From contig NZ_CP009227.1 in the NCBI RefSeq assembly GCF_000775995.1, positions 434,001 to 498,000 of the forward strand: a stretch of DNA of 64,000 nt, in the 5' to 3' direction. This stretch comes from Treponema sp. OMZ 838. Lineage in GTDB: Bacteria > Spirochaetota > Spirochaetia > Treponematales > Treponemataceae. The translations under genes and the position numbers were made by a program. The notes under the pieces were generated by a model, which did no database searches, was not told the origin of the DNA, and was given only the letters and a program-made list of their open reading frames with translations. Shown here piece by piece: positions 9,402 through 17,511 of the stretch (its first letter is position 1; each line of letters starts with the position of its first letter).

Positions 9402-9848
9402 ATGAAAGAAACAATTGAAAAGGCTCTTAACCGTATAGCTGTCAGTATGGAGGCACGGAAACGAGAACAACAGTTAGCGGGTATTTTTCTTAAACCGATT
9501 TCAAAGCGAGCAAAAAAACTTCTTGAAAAGATTGTTGCAAATAAAGAAGCATACCCTGTTTATGTAACCGTAGGCGATGATAAAGAGGATACTATTACTA
9601 TTCGCGAAAATTGTAATATGGCGACTGCAATGGTTTTTCTTGTAAAAGAATTTTCATATGGCAAGGAATATTATCCTATCAAACAAACCTATTTTAACTA
9701 TGACGGGAGTGTTCTTAAAGACATTAAACTTATTCCGACCGGCTATAGTTTTATGGTCGGCAGTAAACAACAGGAACGCAGTACCAGTCATTGCCTTTTC
9801 CTGCTTGAGCATATCAATCGATTAAAAAATCATAAAGGAGGCAAATAA
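9402..9848 (+). CDS. Hypothetical protein next to parA
   Basis: Not recognised. The frame opens at 9297 inside parA, but ATG at 9402 (MKETIEKALNRIAV) is the better start, twelve bases after the parA stop. The 148 residues have a basic helical N-terminus (KREQQLAGIFLKPISKRAKK) and a mixed body without cysteine pairs or membrane segments. Its position directly after parA suggests a partition accessory, but this is inference only. The stop overlaps the start of the next gene (TAATG). Confidence 0.6.
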   Translation: MKETIEKALNRIAVSMEARKREQQLAGIFLKPISKRAKKLLEKIVANKEAYPVYVTVGDDKEDTITIRENCNMATAMVFLVKEFSYGKEYYPIKQTYFNYDGSVLKDIKLIPTGYSFMVGSKQQERSTSHCLFLLEHINRLKNHKGGK

Positions 9849-10384
9849 TGCTGTATTTTTATCTTATTCTATTTGTATTTGGAGTATTATTGTGCTTGTT
9901 TATCATGTATTTTATATCTTGCAAGAACCTAAGTTCATCTGTGACACTTTCTCTTCTTGTATCGTTACCTGTCGTTGCATTGGGCTTGTGGATTTGTTGT
10001 ACTTTTGTGTATAAATACGCTTTTGAAGAAGCATGTGAAACTATTTCTGAACTCAAGGATGAAGACAGAAAGCAATTAGTAGAAGATATTGTTAGTCATA
10101 ACAAGTTTCTAGATCGCTTTGCCTTTGGATTAGCAAGAGTTGATACAAACAAATATCCTGATTTATTTTCTGCTACGGAAATAAACTCAACTGAGACAAC
10201 AAAGCGGCCTCAAAATAATTCAGACCAGAGACATTATATAATAAAACTTTTTTTCGCCAGTATCACGATTACGGTTAATTTTATTTTTATAAAAAACTAC
10301 CGACACGTGAATCTAAGATCTCTCATCATAATAAATATGATTTTGTTGGTTTTCTATTTGATGATTTCTATTTTTTGTCAATAA
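9848..10384 (+). CDS. Membrane protein, paralog family copy 1
   Basis: Unknown family with four copies between 9.8 and 12.1 kb. Two hydrophobic helices occupy residues 1-56. A conserved soluble segment follows (CETISELKDEDRKQLVEDIV, then RFAFGLARVDTNKYPDLF), and this copy alone has two further hydrophobic helices at the C-terminus. Start overlaps the previous stop. The upstream text of copies 1 and 4 is nearly identical (AAGGAG-GAAGTAAAATG type), so the ribosome-binding site was duplicated too. Function unknown. The repeated duplication on a mobile element suggests an immunity, exclusion or surface role, but no motif shows this. Confidence 0.6.
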   Translation: MLYFYLILFVFGVLLCLFIMYFISCKNLSSSVTLSLLVSLPVVALGLWICCTFVYKYAFEEACETISELKDEDRKQLVEDIVSHNKFLDRFAFGLARVDTNKYPDLFSATEINSTETTKRPQNNSDQRHYIIKLFFASITITVNFIFIKNYRHVNLRSLIIINMILLVFYLMISIFCQ

Positions 10385-10411
10385 AAATAGCTGCAAAAGG
10401 AGTGAAGTAAA

Positions 10412-10644
10412 ATGCTTACTATAAATCAAGATAGAACAAAACAAATACAGCTTGATACTCATTTTAAGGATTTATTTCCGGTTAATGAGGAGATGGTTAG
10501 CCGAATCAGTGAATCGATACAAAAGAAAGGCTATGACAAAAGTCAGCCTCTTCATGTATGGAAAGAAGGAATGCTGTTTCAGAAAAAGACATCGAACGGC
10601 TTGAGGATGCGTTCCGTAAAATAGCCTCAACTGAGGCTAAATAA
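10412..10644 (+). pseudogene. Broken parB N-terminal copy fused to a paralog-family tail
   Basis: Residues QLDTHFKDLFPVNEEMVSRI and KGYDKSQPLHVWKEGML match the N-terminal part of the ParB-like gene at 12277 almost word for word. After that the text switches, in another frame, to DIERLEDAFRK, the C-terminal tail of membrane paralog copy 2, and on to IASTEAK. The open frame itself stops at 10624. This is a recombination scar: a parB copy cut off before its helix-turn-helix and joined to the end of a membrane-protein gene. It may still be translated as a 70-residue peptide, since AAGGAG precedes the ATG. Confidence 0.7.
10622..10639. repeat. Palindromic repeat copy (TAGCCTCA type)
   Basis: TAGCCTCA-AC-TGAGGCTA, a perfect palindrome around two central bases. 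It belongs to a set also found at 11369-11386, 11920-11937, 60313-60336 and 61250-61273, always within or next to element genes. Confidence 0.75.
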
Positions 10645-10669
10645 AAAGTTTAATAAAAGGAGTTTGAAA

Positions 10670-11041
10670 ATGATTGGTTATTTGGTACTGGTAATTATGG
10701 CTGTTGCATTCTTGATGTTTTTTGCATTTATAGAGGATCCATATAAACGAATGTTTATCGGAATAATTTTAGGACTTTTCACATGGATTACAGGACTCTG
10801 TATGCATTCCTTCGATAAAGACTCCCTCGAGAAGAAGTGTAAGATAGCTTACGAACTAAATGATAAAAATAAAAGAGAGTTAGCAAAAGAAATTGTTCAA
10901 CATAATAATGCGGCAAACCTCTTTTATTTTGAATTATACAAAATTGATACGGAAGAATATCCTGATTTGAAAGAAGCGATAGCCTGTGAGGCTGCGGAAA
11001 GAGACATCCAACAACTTGAGGATGCGTTCCGAAAAAAATAA
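10670..11041 (+). CDS. Membrane protein, paralog family copy 2
   Basis: Second copy of the unknown family: two hydrophobic helices in residues 1-45, then CKIAYELNDKNKRELAKEIV and YKIDTEEYPDL, aligning with copies 1, 3 and 4. It ends in DIQQLEDAFRKK, the same tail found out of frame in the broken parB copy just upstream. AAAAGGAG precedes ATG at 10670; the frame opens six bases earlier at a TTG. Function unknown. Confidence 0.55.
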   Translation: MIGYLVLVIMAVAFLMFFAFIEDPYKRMFIGIILGLFTWITGLCMHSFDKDSLEKKCKIAYELNDKNKRELAKEIVQHNNAANLFYFELYKIDTEEYPDLKEAIACEAAERDIQQLEDAFRKK

Positions 11042-11067
11042 AAAGTTTAATAAAAGGAGTTTGAACA

Positions 11068-11526
11068 ATGTTTTTCTTTTTTACGCTACTAGTTATGGTT
11101 GTTTTATCTTGTTTTACAAAAACACCGCGCAGTATTCTCATCAGACTAGCTGTATTTATCATAGTATGGGGTAATTTTACAGGCCTCTGCTTCATGAATA
11201 AATATTCTATCGAGGAGAAGTGTAAAACTGTTTCTGAACTAAACAATAAAGACAAGAGACAGTTAGCGGAAAAAATTATTAAGCACAATGAGATAGTAAA
11301 CCTGTTGTTTTTTGGATTAGCAAAAGTTGATACAAACAAATATCCTGATTTATTTCCTGATACAGAAATACCCTCAAATGAGGCTAAATGTGAGGTTTTA
11401 GGAAAAGAGAGGGTGTCCATATTACCGTATTTTTATGCTCTTTGGGGCATACTGAGTCTAATATTGTGCGGGATTATTCTTCTGAAAGAAAAAAGACAAG
11501 AAACAGTTAGCGGAAGAAATTATTAA
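11068..11526 (+). CDS. Membrane protein, paralog family copy 3
   Basis: Third copy: N-terminal hydrophobic helices, CKTVSELNNKDKRQLAEKII, then FFGLAKVDTNKYPDLFPD, and one more hydrophobic helix at about residues 125-142. The 35 bases upstream, including AAAAGGAG, repeat those of copy 2. The stretch encoding EIPSNEAK is a degenerate copy (11369-11386) of the TAGCCTCA palindrome. Function unknown. Confidence 0.6.
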   Translation: MFFFFTLLVMVVLSCFTKTPRSILIRLAVFIIVWGNFTGLCFMNKYSIEEKCKTVSELNNKDKRQLAEKIIKHNEIVNLLFFGLAKVDTNKYPDLFPDTEIPSNEAKCEVLGKERVSILPYFYALWGILSLILCGIILLKEKRQETVSGRNY

Positions 11527-11585
11527 GCACAATGAATTACCCGTCATTTTTGCCAATAAAAATAGACTCAAAGGAGCGAAGTAAA

Positions 11586-12068
11586 ATGCAGTATTTTTAT
11601 CTTATTCTATTTGTATCTGGGTTATTATTGCTCTTGTTTATCATGTATTTTATATATTGCAAGAACCTAAGTTCATCTGTGAAATTTTCTCTTCTTGTAT
11701 CGTTATTTGTCGTTGTATTTGGTTTGTGGATTTGTTGTACTTTTGCGTATAAATACGCTTTGGAAGAAACATGTGAAACTATTTCTGAACTCAAGGATGA
11801 AGATAGAAAGAAATTAGCAGAAGATATTGTTAGTTATAACAAGTTCATAGATCGCTTTGCCTTTGGATTAGCAAAAGTTGATACAAACAAATATCCTGAT
11901 TTATTTCCTGATGCAGAAATAGCCTCAAGTGAGGCTGAATGTGAGGTTTTAGTAAAAGGGAGGCGTTCCATACTGCCGTATTTTTTTGCTCTTTCTTGCG
12001 TACTGAGTCTAATATTGTTCGGGGGTATTATTTTCGGGGGTATTATTATGGAAGGAGAACCATTATGA
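11586..12068 (+). CDS. Membrane protein, paralog family copy 4
   Basis: Closest to copy 1: MQYFYLILFVSGLLLL and the segments CETISELKDEDRKKLAEDIV and FGLAKVDTNKYPDLFPD differ from copy 1 at few positions. The C-terminus instead resembles copy 3 (one glycine-rich hydrophobic helix), so the four genes look like recombined mosaics. The frame opens at 11532, but AAAGGAG at about 11570 selects ATG 11586. EIASSEAE is encoded by the palindrome at 11920-11937. The stop overlaps the next start (ATTATGA). Confidence 0.6.
   Translation: MQYFYLILFVSGLLLLLFIMYFIYCKNLSSSVKFSLLVSLFVVVFGLWICCTFAYKYALEETCETISELKDEDRKKLAEDIVSYNKFIDRFAFGLAKVDTNKYPDLFPDAEIASSEAECEVLVKGRRSILPYFFALSCVLSLILFGGIIFGGIIMEGEPL
11920..11937. 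repeat. Palindromic repeat copy (TAGCCTCA type) inside copy 4
   Basis: TAGCCTCA-AG-TGAGGCTG, one mismatch from perfect, read in frame as ASSEA. The same peptide is encoded by the perfect copy in topB at 61250-61273. Confidence 0.7.
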
Positions 12069-12289
12069 AAATCTATTACCCGTCATACGAGCAGAACTGG
12101 AAGCATATACTACAGCATACCGATTTTATTGAATCGGTCGTAATGAATACACCGACTCGCGCATACACACATCAAATATACGTTATTGTCAATGGTGTCG
12201 TGATAAAAAAGCATTACCGAAAAACACTTTCATCGGCTCTTAAAACACAAATGAGAATTATTGGAGGAGGAGATCAATGGCAACACTAA
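12065..12289 (+). CDS. Hypothetical small protein
   Basis: Not recognised. The 74 residues from ATG 12065 begin MKIYYPSYEQNWKHIL and continue with a beta-rich stretch (HQIYVIVNGVVIKKHYRKTL). GGAAGGAGA lies upstream. It overlaps the end of membrane copy 4 by four bases and the start of the ParB-like gene by thirteen, so it is translationally coupled to both and probably belongs to the partition operon. Confidence 0.6.
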   Translation: MKIYYPSYEQNWKHILQHTDFIESVVMNTPTRAYTHQIYVIVNGVVIKKHYRKTLSSALKTQMRIIGGGDQWQH

Positions 12290-13155
12290 CCGCATTAAGT
12301 AATTTAGCAAAGGCATCAATCGCCAATTCGGGAGCCGCAGAATTATCAGTTCTTGTATCGATTGATGATATACAGCTTGATACTCATTTTAAGGATTTAT
12401 TTCCGGTTAATGAGGTGATGGTTAGCCGAATCAGTGGATCGATGCAAAAGAAAGGTTATGACAAAAGTCAACCTCTTCATGTATGGAAAGAAAGAATGCT
12501 TTTAGTTGATGGGCATCATCGGCGGCTTGCGGCTATTAAAGCAGGATTACGTGAGGTTCCGGTTTTTTACCATCACTTTAATAGTATGGAAGAAGCATTG
12601 GAATATGCCATTTTACTTCAAACCGACCGACGTAATTTGTCTGATGCAGAGATTTATAAAACTCTGCAAACACTGGATAGTTTAAAGAGCCGCGGACGAA
12701 CAACTGATGATAATGAGCCTCGACAACAAGGAAAATCAGCGGAAATAACCGCACAGAAAATCGGTATATCACGATCAAAGGTTGAGAAAGCTCGTACCAT
12801 ACAGAATAAAGCGAGCCCTGAAATAAAGGCAGCGGTTGAGTCGGGAACAATGAGTATCCATGCTGCCTATAGCGACACAATGAAACAGATACGCAAAAAG
12901 AACGACTCCACTAAAAAAACACCGGTGCAACAATGGATATCGATAACAGAACAGAAACCTGAAGAAAATACACCGGTATTGTTTATTACAAGTTCATCGA
13001 ATGAACAGAGCACCGGATATATTTACGAAGGAACATATCAGCACGATATTGGACAATTTGAAACTCTCCATACATTTTTAACCGGCCTGTACTGGATACC
13101 GCTTTCGGCGTTACCGACTAAGCCTGAGAGTAAGGGAGGTGAATCTCATGTATGA
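12277..13155 (+). CDS. ParB-like DNA-binding protein fused to a DUF551-like domain
   Basis: Residues about 25-190 are a ParB/Spo0J domain pair. The nuclease-like fold has VDGHHRRLAAIKAG in place of the usual GERRxRA motif, and a helix-turn-helix follows (ITAQKIGISRSKVEKARTI, then AVESGTMSIHAAY). From about residue 217 the sequence QQWISITEQKPEENTPVLF, ending GLYWIPLSALP, resembles DUF551, a short phage/plasmid domain. The fusion is unusual. GGAGGAG precedes ATG 12277. It probably pairs with the ParA at 8623 and binds a centromere-like site on the element, though no site was identified. A truncated copy lies at 10412. Confidence 0.8.
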   Translation: MATLTALSNLAKASIANSGAAELSVLVSIDDIQLDTHFKDLFPVNEVMVSRISGSMQKKGYDKSQPLHVWKERMLLVDGHHRRLAAIKAGLREVPVFYHHFNSMEEALEYAILLQTDRRNLSDAEIYKTLQTLDSLKSRGRTTDDNEPRQQGKSAEITAQKIGISRSKVEKARTIQNKASPEIKAAVESGTMSIHAAYSDTMKQIRKKNDSTKKTPVQQWISITEQKPEENTPVLFITSSSNEQSTGYIYEGTYQHDIGQFETLHTFLTGLYWIPLSALPTKPESKGGESHV

Positions 13156-13459
13156 GATAGCCCCCGTCTTAAAAGACGGGAAAGTATTTATCGGGGTCGG
13201 TGATCAGGAATTTATCTTTACCTCAGGTTGTACCTCATTTAATCCGCAAGAAGAATCAGAATTACGAGTTTGGATGCATACGGCAAAATTGGTATGTCTT
13301 GAAGAGATGTGTATGGTTTGCTCACTACTGAGTGAACAAAAAGAGCAGGAAGCAACAGAACTTGCGATCAACATTATGCGGTATTTAAAGCGAACACGAA
13401 AAGAATATCCGCGGTGTATGTATGAATTTCAGAAACGGTTGAACAGCGCAAAGGATTAA
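13148..13459 (+). CDS. Hypothetical protein
   Basis: Not recognised; 103 residues. ATG 13148 follows GGGAGGTG and overlaps the parB-like stop by eight bases; an in-frame GTG at 13139 is less likely. The N-terminus is beta-rich (MYEIAPVLKDGKVFIGVGDQ), the middle has four cysteines (KLVCLEEMCMVCSLL), and the C-terminus is a basic helix (MRYLKRTRKEYPRCMYEFQK). Co-transcribed with the gene before and with the DnaC-like loader after it. Confidence 0.55.
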   Translation: MYEIAPVLKDGKVFIGVGDQEFIFTSGCTSFNPQEESELRVWMHTAKLVCLEEMCMVCSLLSEQKEQEATELAINIMRYLKRTRKEYPRCMYEFQKRLNSAKD

Positions 13460-13479
13460 AAAAGAAGGAGGTGTGAATC

Positions 13480-14292
13480 ATGCAAACAAAAACAGAAGGT
13501 ACTCTTACCTCGTCTCCTATCCATCCTCGTGATTCGTTTCTTATGCGTCTTCTTCCTGAAAAATATAAGCCTGCTGAAAGGGTTTGTGAAAAACATGGCA
13601 CCTATCAGACATTTGTTACCGATTCAGGAGAGGAAGGAATGTGTCCTCTTTGTTGTAAGGAACAGGAAGAAGCGGAAGAGAAAGAAAATCGAGAACGTGA
13701 GAAGATTAAAACAATCTTCAATAGGATTGATGGGCTTCCTGCAAAATATCGGAATGCCGGTTTTAAAAATTTTGAGTTAACCGAAAAAAAGACAGCTGCA
13801 TTTAATCGTGTTTTGAAGTTTGCAAAAGAACCGAGAAACACGTGGTTGTTATTACTCGGAGAGAATGGTACCGGAAAAACACACCTCGCTCATGCGGTCT
13901 TAAAAATGACCGGTGGAATATTTCGTGAGTTCGATGACATCGCTATCGATATGCAGGATGCACAAAAAAGATCCGGAGAGGGGATGAAGAAAGTAATTTC
14001 TAAATATGCATCCGCCCCAATGTTAGTTATTGATGAAGTGGACAAAGTAAACCCAACAGCCGGTCGCATCAATTGGCTCAATATCATATTGCGCAAAAGG
14101 TATAACGATATGTTGCCACTCGTTCTTTGCGGTAATATCGATCTTGAAACCCTCTGCAGCCGTATCGATCAGAGTGGCAAACATGCACTCAAAGATCGTA
14201 TTGATGAAGTCGGTGAAGTTGTCCTTTGTAACTGGGAAAGCTATCGGCCGAAGTTGCGGAAAGTAAAATTTGATAATGGAGGGAATAAATGA
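13480..14292 (+). CDS. DnaC/IstB-like AAA+ ATPase with N-terminal zinc motif
   Basis: A 270-residue P-loop ATPase: GENGTGKT (127-134) is Walker A, MLVIDEVDKV is Walker B and LCGNIDLETL holds the sensor-1 region. The N-terminal 60 residues carry Cys36 plus a CPLCC cluster at 55-59, the zinc ribbon often found on phage and plasmid helicase loaders. Family members load the replicative helicase DnaB or assist transposase. GGAGGTGTG precedes the ATG. It opens a run of coupled genes to 17756. With the initiator-like gene at 18675 it suggests autonomous replication of the element. Confidence 0.82.
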   Translation: MQTKTEGTLTSSPIHPRDSFLMRLLPEKYKPAERVCEKHGTYQTFVTDSGEEGMCPLCCKEQEEAEEKENREREKIKTIFNRIDGLPAKYRNAGFKNFELTEKKTAAFNRVLKFAKEPRNTWLLLLGENGTGKTHLAHAVLKMTGGIFREFDDIAIDMQDAQKRSGEGMKKVISKYASAPMLVIDEVDKVNPTAGRINWLNIILRKRYNDMLPLVLCGNIDLETLCSRIDQSGKHALKDRIDEVGEVVLCNWESYRPKLRKVKFDNGGNK

Positions 14293-14981
14293 TAGTTATA
14301 CTGATTTTTATTGCTATAGTAATGATAAGTGTAATTCTTAGTTTCGTAACAATTATAGGTACGAAATGTTACGATGCAACAGAAGATATAAGAGAAGAAA
14401 TAGCAAATAAAATAGATGAGAAAATTGATAATATCGTTGATAATATCGTCGAGTGGTTAAAATCAAAAATAGATGATTTCGTATTTTTAAAAACCCGTGC
14501 TAGCATTATAGAATTTGACAAATCCCGTGTATTTTCTGCACTTAATGCAGAAGAATTAAAGATAGGAAGCAAGTGTTTTTTTGCGAACACAACAAGAGCT
14601 TTGAAAAAGATAGTACAAACTAGTGATGCCATTTACGCGGACACATTCATTGGACTGCACAATGGTATTAGGGGGGTACGGTTTGTAGCTTATTATAATT
14701 ATAAGTATCGTTACTGTGTTAAGTATCGTTACGCCTACCTTATCTCTTCGCCCCCCGATCGTATGTACGAGCCGTTCCAGAGCGTTGAAAAGGCAATGGC
14801 GGCGATAAAGGCACACGGCAGGTGGGTTAAAGATAAAAGGAATAACATATTGAGTATTGTATTCTTAAAAAGTGATGAGCAAATAAATATACTGAATTCT
14901 TGGTATTCCCTTAATGATATACTTCGATATTATGTTTTTGCCGACGACGACAGCCCCTGCGGGGAATTGGTGGAGGAGTAA
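14289..14981 (+). CDS. Membrane-anchored hypothetical protein
   Basis: One N-terminal hydrophobic helix (residues 2-24) is followed by an acidic, probably helical segment (EDIREEIANKIDEKIDNIVD) and a mixed globular domain rich in tyrosine (YYNYKYRYCVKYRYAYLIS). The C-terminal part, FQSVEKAMAAIKAHGRWVKD, resembles phage-type hypothetical proteins. No catalytic motif. Start overlaps the loader stop (ATGA). Unknown function. Confidence 0.6.
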   Translation: MIVILIFIAIVMISVILSFVTIIGTKCYDATEDIREEIANKIDEKIDNIVDNIVEWLKSKIDDFVFLKTRASIIEFDKSRVFSALNAEELKIGSKCFFANTTRALKKIVQTSDAIYADTFIGLHNGIRGVRFVAYYNYKYRYCVKYRYAYLISSPPDRMYEPFQSVEKAMAAIKAHGRWVKDKRNNILSIVFLKSDEQINILNSWYSLNDILRYYVFADDDSPCGELVEE

Positions 14982-15308
14982 ATGAAAATAAAGACTGATT
15001 TAATGATTATTGACAATAATGCTAAATATGTTTGTGAAAGAAAACTCAAAGTAAAGCCTATTCTTCACTATTATGGATATGGAGAAATTCCCAATGATGA
15101 ACGACAATATACAGAGATTAAAGCATCTTGTCCTGTCTGCAGGGCTACTGGAGTGCGCGCTAATTTAGCAGGTGGAGCTAGAGAATTTAAATGCTGCCCA
15201 ATTTGCGGAATAAATCTTGATTGGAGAGTTTATCTTAAAAAAGAAAAAAAACTGCGTCGTAAAATAGAGCTGTGGAGAACACAATTCAAAAAAACAAAAG
15301 GTAAGTAA
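14982..15308 (+). CDS. Zinc-ribbon hypothetical protein
   Basis: A 108-residue protein with one four-cysteine site: CPVC near residue 47 and CCPIC near residue 69, separated by a short basic loop. The C-terminal 30 residues are strongly basic. Such small zinc ribbons on phages and ICEs usually bind nucleic acid or protein partners. Its ATG follows the previous stop directly and its stop abuts the methyltransferase ATG, so it may assist that enzyme. This is inference from position. Confidence 0.6.
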   Translation: MKIKTDLMIIDNNAKYVCERKLKVKPILHYYGYGEIPNDERQYTEIKASCPVCRATGVRANLAGGAREFKCCPICGINLDWRVYLKKEKKLRRKIELWRTQFKKTKGK

Positions 15309-16352
15309 ATGACCTACCTATCCGTCTGCTCCGGTATAGAAGCGGTAAGCGTTGCATGGGAACCGTTAGGGTTTATGCCTGTAGGTTTTGCAGAAATAGA
15401 AAAATTCCCTTGCGAATTGTTGAAGCAAAAATACCCTGCCGTAAAAAATTATGGAGATATTACGCAATATGAAAAATGGAATATCGGACAATTTGACATT
15501 CTGGTCGGAGGAACACCTTGCCAGTCTTTCAGTGTTGCCGGAAAGCGAGGCGGAACCGCTGACGAGCGAGGCGCTCTCATGTATGCCTATTTGGGAATTG
15601 TGGAAACATACCGCCCCCGTTGGGTTATATGGGAAAACGTACCCGGTGTATTATCCTCGAACAGCGGATATGATTTTACATCGTTCCTTGCCGGCTTGGA
15701 AGAATGCGGGTATGGGTGGGCTTACCGGGTGTTTGACGCTCGGTATTTCGGAGTACCCCAACGCCGCCGTAGAGTCTTCGTTGTCGGACATTCTGATAAT
15801 AGGACAGACCTTGCCGCAAAAGTATTATTTGAGCCGGAAAGCATGCGAAGGGATTTTAAGAAGGGCGAAGAACAGAAACAAGAAACTTCCGAAAACGTTA
15901 GAGGAAGCTCTGAAATTACAATGTATCTAGCACATCCTTCGGATAGCCGTTTTAAAGAAGCTGAAAAGACAATGGGCTCGGTTACAGCCCATTATGGTAG
16001 TACCGGTGGCGGCAACACTTCGCTTATAGTAGAACCTACATATTTTCGCAGAGGTGGAAATTATAAATACCATAGAGACAAAAAAGCCTCAACATTAAGG
16101 AATAGTGCATCGCCTGATTGCTTTGATTTAGTTTTAGCAAGCGAAAAAAAATATATACGCCGCCTTACCCCGCTTGAGTGCGAACGGTTACAAGGTTTCC
16201 CGGACGATTATACACAGATTGAATGGCATGGAAAACCTGCTGAACAATGTCCCGACAGTTTACGATATAAGGCAATCGGAAACAGCATGGCAATCCCTAT
16301 CATGCGTTGGATCGGGGAAAGGATTAAAAGGATAGAGGAGAAAATAAAATGA
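15309..16352 (+). CDS. DNA (cytosine-5) methyltransferase
   Basis: Transfers methyl from SAM to C5 of cytosine. Motif I is SVCSGIEAVSVAWEPLGF, motif IV GGTPCQSFS with catalytic Cys71, motif VI ENV at 109-111, motif VIII near QRRRRVFVVG, and motif X is RYKAIGNSMAIPIM. The target-recognition region (about 200-270) is short. At 347 residues it is of normal length and appears complete. No restriction endonuclease is adjacent, so it is probably an orphan enzyme that protects the element from host cleavage. Target sequence cannot be read. Directly adjacent start and overlapping stop show operon coupling on both sides. Confidence 0.93.
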   Translation: MTYLSVCSGIEAVSVAWEPLGFMPVGFAEIEKFPCELLKQKYPAVKNYGDITQYEKWNIGQFDILVGGTPCQSFSVAGKRGGTADERGALMYAYLGIVETYRPRWVIWENVPGVLSSNSGYDFTSFLAGLEECGYGWAYRVFDARYFGVPQRRRRVFVVGHSDNRTDLAAKVLFEPESMRRDFKKGEEQKQETSENVRGSSEITMYLAHPSDSRFKEAEKTMGSVTAHYGSTGGGNTSLIVEPTYFRRGGNYKYHRDKKASTLRNSASPDCFDLVLASEKKYIRRLTPLECERLQGFPDDYTQIEWHGKPAEQCPDSLRYKAIGNSMAIPIMRWIGERIKRIEEKIK

Positions 16353-16588
16353 AAAAAACAGTTATTTTTATAATTATCATTTATGCAGTTCTTGTAGGAA
16401 TAATAATTAACACCTTTCCAATAAATATAAGCGGGTTATTACTGAGTTGTTTTTCTTTGATTGCTTTACGCTTATTGAAGAGGGAAATCAAGACTAATTA
16501 TCTTGAAAAAGAACTTGAAAACTATTTTTACAACAAAGCAGGAATAGATAGCCGCTATTCAAATAAGACAAAAGAGGAAGATAAATAA
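16349..16588 (+). CDS. Small membrane protein
   Basis: Seventy-nine residues: two close hydrophobic helices (FIIIIYAVLVGIII and INISGLLLSCFSLIALRLL) followed by a charged tail. Start overlaps the methyltransferase stop, and the stop overlaps the AAA+ ATPase start (TAATG). Unrecognised. The tight coupling to the ATPase suggests a membrane partner, which is inference. Confidence 0.55.
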   Translation: MKKTVIFIIIIYAVLVGIIINTFPINISGLLLSCFSLIALRLLKREIKTNYLEKELENYFYNKAGIDSRYSNKTKEEDK

Positions 16589-17511
16589 TGCCATTAAATA
16601 AAAATACAAAAGCACTGTTAGAAACACTTGTAACTGAAAATGACTACTTATCATATTCAGTGAAAAGATGCATAACAAACTGTTTAGATGATGATACGAA
16701 AGCGGCAAATACCGATTTTGTTGCACAGATGAAAAAGAAACTTACAGAGCAGTCCGTAAGACTTCCGACAAATATTGAGGGTAAGGTAATCTGTTATTCA
16801 CCTGAAAACTTTATTCCTGGACGGTATTACACCCAACAAAGATGGATTGATTCCGTTTTACAATCAATTATGAAAATGAAGACGGTTGCAGAGATGATGG
16901 CTTCTATGCGTATTCATTACCGCAATGCAACAATTCTTTATGGAGAAAGCGGCACAGGAAAGACAGAATTCGCTCGCTATGTAGCACATAAGCTTAATCT
17001 ACCGTTATTTTATCTTAATTTTTCAAGCATCATAGATTCTCTTTTAGGGAATACTGGGAGAAATATTGCAAATATATTTAATTATGTAAAAAAGCATGAG
17101 TGTGTCTTTATGCTTGATGAAGTAGATTGTATAGCAGAAAGCCGTTGTTGTGCTAATGGAGCAGAAAAAGAGTTTTCAAGAGTTACCATAACCTTAATGC
17201 AGGAATTTGATATGCTGCCAAATAATATTATTTTGATTGCAGCCACTAATAGGATTGATATTATTGATGATGCTGTACTTAATCGTTTTTCTGTTAAACA
17301 AAAAATAGAGCGATTATCATTAGATGATAATAGAGCATTTGCACAATTCTATGTTAAGGCGATACAAGCAGAAAGCTATATTACTGATAGTGATATAGCA
17401 GAATGTATTGATAATGACGATTTATCACAAAGACAAGTAGTAACAAAAATTATTCAGCTTCTGGGTGATAAGTTATACCAGAGTTTAGAAGGGGATATCA
17501 CATGCCGTTAA
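16588..17511 (+). CDS. AAA+ ATPase of the FtsH/katanin-like class
   Basis: Walker A GESGTGKT at 119-126, Walker B VFMLDEVD with Asp177/Glu178, sensor 1 IILIAATNRID, and an arginine after VLNRF consistent with an arginine finger. There is no protease domain and no FtsH membrane anchor; the 110-residue N-terminal part is not recognised. Proteins of this kind are remodelling ATPases on phages and mobile elements. It is translationally coupled to the small membrane protein before it. Target unknown. Confidence 0.8.
   Translation: MPLNKNTKALLETLVTENDYLSYSVKRCITNCLDDDTKAANTDFVAQMKKKLTEQSVRLPTNIEGKVICYSPENFIPGRYYTQQRWIDSVLQSIMKMKTVAEMMASMRIHYRNATILYGESGTGKTEFARYVAHKLNLPLFYLNFSSIIDSLLGNTGRNIANIFNYVKKHECVFMLDEVDCIAESRCCANGAEKEFSRVTITLMQEFDMLPNNIILIAATNRIDIIDDAVLNRFSVKQKIERLSLDDNRAFAQFYVKAIQAESYITDSDIAECIDNDDLSQRQVVTKIIQLLGDKLYQSLEGDITCR

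Noticed and set aside
10622-10639. TAGCCTCA palindromes as transcription terminators
   Set aside because: They are not followed by T-runs on either strand and several lie inside reading frames.
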